A model generated the notes under the pieces. That model saw nothing but the letters and a program-made list of their open reading frames with translations. It was not told the origin of the DNA and did not search any database. From NCBI GenBank assembly GCA_016703625.1, contig JADJBP010000001.1, positions 868,001 through 932,000 of the forward strand: a stretch of DNA of 64,000 nucleotides, given 5' to 3'. Made by a program: the position numbers and the translations under genes. This stretch comes from Chitinophagaceae bacterium (GTDB lineage Bacteria > Bacteroidota > Bacteroidia > Chitinophagales > Chitinophagaceae). The number at the start of each line of letters is the position of its first letter. The stretch's first letter is position 1. This document shows positions 61,665-64,000 of the stretch, piece after piece.

Positions 61665-62660
61665 TTACTTTAATGCATCCATGAACAATTCAGCTAAAGC
61701 TGGGTTGAATTCTGTTAATAGTTGGGTTGACTTTTAAAAAGAAACCATTTTCAACAGGGGTATTTAACTGGATATATTTTTTAGCAAGTGAATCCCGAAA
61801 ACGGTTGATGTCTTTTGTTTTTACATCAAGCCTCACAACATGGGTACCATTCTCCAGTTCGGAAATAGTAAATCTTTCATCTTTTTTGAGTATGGAAAAA
61901 AATGTTTGAGCATTTTGCCATGCTGTCTTGTAATCGCTCATAAAGCTATCTGCATAATAAAGTGCGATGGCTGCATATGGCCATGCTGCATGCAATCCTC
62001 CCCCAAACATTCTTCTTTCATGATAAAGGGATTCAGTAAATTGCCTGGTTCCCGCCAATATTGCACCGGAAGGGGCATTAAAACATTTATACATGGAGGT
62101 ATAAACCGTGTCGAACAACTCTCCATATTTTGCCGGTGCTATGTTTGTATGTGCAGATTGTACAAATAATCTTGCCCCATCCAAATGCATTTTTATGCCA
62201 TTGCTTTTAGCATAGTCACTTATCGGCTTGATTTTCTCAAATTTAAAAATGCGGTCCTGCTTTCTCCGGACAGGCGTTTCAACGGCAATGACACCTAACC
62301 TTGTTTCAACCCTGCCCGTTTTTGTTTGGTTTGCAATATGTATCACATCGTTTACAGAAAAATCAACAGCATTATCTCCTGTGGTAATAAGATTTAACCC
62401 GCTGTGTTTGCTGGGTTGTGTGGAGTAAAGGGCAGCAAATTTATTTCAGTTCCTCTACAACCCTCCATTGGAAAATTATCTCCCTTCGCGTTTCAGAGGC
62501 CGGCTCTTTTGGAGAAATTCTGTTCCATCAACAAAAATCTTTTCATTGTTGCCGGGCTTTTTGGTATGCGGTATGGCAAAAGAATTGTTGAGCGGCAGTT
62601 GCAGCAACACACCCATTTCAAAAATCTCCTTCTTTGCAGATTTTTTTAGCATGTCAGCTT
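61665..62660 (-). pseudogene. PLP-dependent beta-eliminating lyase (threonine aldolase-like) remnant
   Basis: From 62346 down to 61690 the frame reads like the C-terminal two thirds of a threonine-aldolase-type lyase: LGVIAVETPVRRKQDR, GIKMHLDGARLFVQSAH, then YTSMYKCFNAPSGAILAG with the likely PLP Lys in MYKCF. One base too many in a C run near 61709 hides the natural end (ALAELFMDALK, stop 61665). The first 130 or so residues of the family are missing: 62347-62660 holds a different coding-like fragment (LLQLPLNNSFAIPHTKK to KSRPLKREG) that I cannot place and that is itself shifted near 62488. The locus is a degraded or misjoined gene. Confidence 0.65.
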
Positions 62661-62797
62661 TCCATTATAAAGCTGTTCAAAAAATTGCAGCTAACCTAAA
62701 AATACACGAAAATTTATCATTATAATATACATTCATTAGTCCCATTCAAAAAAATGCCCCGCAATTTTGCGGGGCATTTTTAAAACATGTTCTGCGG
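62661..62797. other. Intergenic end region before the M1 peptidase stop
   Basis: It contains the terminator at 62749-62782 and otherwise AT-rich sequence; I see no gene in it. Confidence 0.4.
62749..62782 (-). terminator. Terminator of the M1 peptidase gene
   Basis: Exact arms AAAATGCCCCGCAA (62751-62764) and TTGCGGGGCATTTT (62767-62780), with T runs on both strands. It follows the stop at 62798 by about 16 bases on the minus strand. Confidence 0.88.
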
Positions 62798-64000
62798 TTA
62801 TTTAAAACCCTGCTCAATATAATCTTCGATCTCTTTTCCCTTTGCCTTTCCCAATTTGTTTAACCCGCTTTTAAACATGGGGTCAACAAAACTCCTGAAC
62901 TGCTCGGGTACTTTATTCCTGAATTTGATGATCAGGTCAATTCCTTTTTTTACGTTTGTTATGTTCTGCACTTTTTCCAGGTAACCGGAAAATGTAGCTG
63001 TGGCTGTCAGTTTCTCCTGGCTCAAAGGCATTTGATCATAACGGTCAGCAATAAAATCAAAATCGGCCTCGGTGCCATCCCGGATGATCACTTCATTTAC
63101 CACGTCACCCAAAGTACCTTTGGCATCTTTACTGTATTTTTTTGCAAGTTCATACGCTTTGCCGGGTTCCAGGCCAATGATGCCTTCCAGCGAAGCACCG
63201 GCAACTGAATAACTGCTGTCGTTGATATTCTTATCATACAATGCCCGGTATTTTGCATTGCTGGTCTTTGCCAGGTAAGAAATAGCGGCAGCTTTTGCCT
63301 TCCTGTCCTTATCAGTATTGGCGATCTTTTCAATGGCTTCAAGCACTTTTGCATCTTCCGCTATTTTGGATGCCTCCAGTTTCTGGATCGTGCTTTGACG
63401 CAATGGCGCAAATTTATCGGTTAAGCCCCTGGCGAGTTCAGGCATTCCTTTTTTTGCAAAATGATCCAAAGCCTCTTTACGGTCTAAATAGTTGGGTGCA
63501 AATTTATACTGGTGAATAAAATTTTCATTGGTCTTATTGTCTGTTTTAACCCAAAGCATCACTTTATCAGCATCCACATTGACCAGGTCGGGTTTTTGGC
63601 TATAATTGAAATAGAAAGTATCCACTTTATTTTCGATCCATACATGGTGTCTTTTTTTGGATGCGCCGGTATACACATCTACGGCAATGGGTAAACGAAA
63701 GATCTTATCCGTTTTCTGTACCTGTTCTATGATCACCATGGCGATGCCGGGTGTTTCATAATTGTAATCGATCTTTACAACGGGGTGGCCGCTTCCGTAA
63801 AACCACTGGTTCCAGAACCAGTTCATATCCTTACCGGTAACTTCCTCAAAAGACAGGCGCATTTGCCCCGCTTCCCCGGCTTTGAATTTGTTGGTAGTTA
63901 AATAATTGTTCAGCGATTTATAATACGCATCATCACCCACATAGTTGCGCAGCATGTGGTGCACACGGCCGCCTTTTTGATAACTCACCAGGTCAAATAC
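62798..64000 (-). CDS. M1-family metallo-aminopeptidase (C-terminal part)
   Basis: The frame is open to the last base of the window, so the start and the zinc motif (HExxH) lie outside. The visible 400 residues begin with VFDLVSYQKGGRVHHMLRNYVGDD, a conserved segment after the catalytic site, then FEEVTGKDMNWFWNQWFYGSGHPVV, a beta domain with PIAVDVYTG, and a long helical HEAT-like domain. These features match secreted M1 aminopeptidases of Bacteroidota. Gene intact within the window. Confidence 0.9.
   Translation of the reverse strand, partial: VFDLVSYQKGGRVHHMLRNYVGDDAYYKSLNNYLTTNKFKAGEAGQMRLSFEEVTGKDMNWFWNQWFYGSGHPVVKIDYNYETPGIAMVIIEQVQKTDKIFRLPIAVDVYTGASKKRHHVWIENKVDTFYFNYSQKPDLVNVDADKVMLWVKTDNKTNENFIHQYKFAPNYLDRKEALDHFAKKGMPELARGLTDKFAPLRQSTIQKLEASKIAEDAKVLEAIEKIANTDKDRKAKAAAISYLAKTSNAKYRALYDKNINDSSYSVAGASLEGIIGLEPGKAYELAKKYSKDAKGTLGDVVNEVIIRDGTEADFDFIADRYDQMPLSQEKLTATATFSGYLEKVQNITNVKKGIDLIIKFRNKVPEQFRSFVDPMFKSGLNKLGKAKGKEIEDYIEQGFK

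Noticed and set aside
1..64000. Defence islands, toxin-antitoxin pairs, retrons, prophage or transposase genes
   Set aside because: No reverse transcriptase, nuclease-effector, Cas, restriction, toxin or transposase motifs were found in any frame. The XRE protein is paired with a four-helix membrane protein, not with a toxin family I recognise.

Overview
This window comes from a bacterium of the phylum Bacteroidota, most likely family Chitinophagaceae or a close relative. The evidence is a subtilase ending in a type IX secretion (T9SS type A) sorting domain, an outer-membrane receptor with a carboxypeptidase-like N-terminal domain, a SecA of about 1109 residues, short Bacteroidota promoters of the form TTTG-N19/20-TAnnTTTG, and a kynurenine pathway of the kind common in this family. 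There are no rRNA genes, insertion sequences, CRISPR arrays or prophage genes. One tRNA (Glu, UUC) is present.

Layout. 1-5022: end of a beta-strand repeat protein, an XRE-regulator/membrane-protein pair with a visible operator, an SGNH hydrolase, and a minus-strand run paiB-like, pyrF and a Tat-type phosphoesterase. 5142-11871: a nearly complete route from kynurenine to 4-oxalocrotonate (kmo, kynU, RidA-type deaminase, semialdehyde dehydrogenase on the minus strand; 3-hydroxyanthranilate dioxygenase and ACMSD on the plus strand), with an S23 four-helix-bundle gene lodged beside the deaminase. 11861-22178: a glycerophosphodiesterase lipoprotein, scpB, atpG, a large outer-membrane receptor, secA. 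22178-27767: a deoxynucleoside degradation operon (nucleoside phosphorylase, deoC, two aldehyde dehydrogenase genes that together resemble a split ALDH16) that ends in nhaA. 27893-33031: a PepSY protein and two secreted amidohydrolase-fold proteins. 33152-39961: a second deoC, a SPOR protein, an M20 hydrolase, a beta-CASP nuclease, an AsmA-like protein. 40036-46847: a hydroxyproline degradation set (epimerase, D-hydroxyproline dehydrogenase, deaminase, ketoglutarate semialdehyde dehydrogenase) interrupted by an alkylglycerol-monooxygenase-like gene and a small lipoprotein. 47074-64000: the T9SS subtilase, two lipoproteins, tRNA-Glu, GAPDH and PGK, a LemA-LemA-TPM-TPM operon, a GNAT enzyme, a prolyl oligopeptidase, a broken PLP-lyase, and the C-terminal part of an M1 aminopeptidase.

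Two themes cut across the window. First, at least a dozen genes, including the probably essential pyrF, scpB, gapA and pgk, are broken by single-base indels, nearly all in short homopolymers; these look like uncorrected sequencing errors, and I annotate the reconstructed genes. Second, many intergenic gaps are filled by short tandem words followed by the reverse complement of the same word, each gap using a different word, along with REP-like palindromes. The strongest candidates for unusual biology are the S23 insertion that reads in frame into the aminomuconate deaminase, the split ALDH16-like pair, and the intergenic word repeats. I did not find a defence system or a biosynthetic cluster here.
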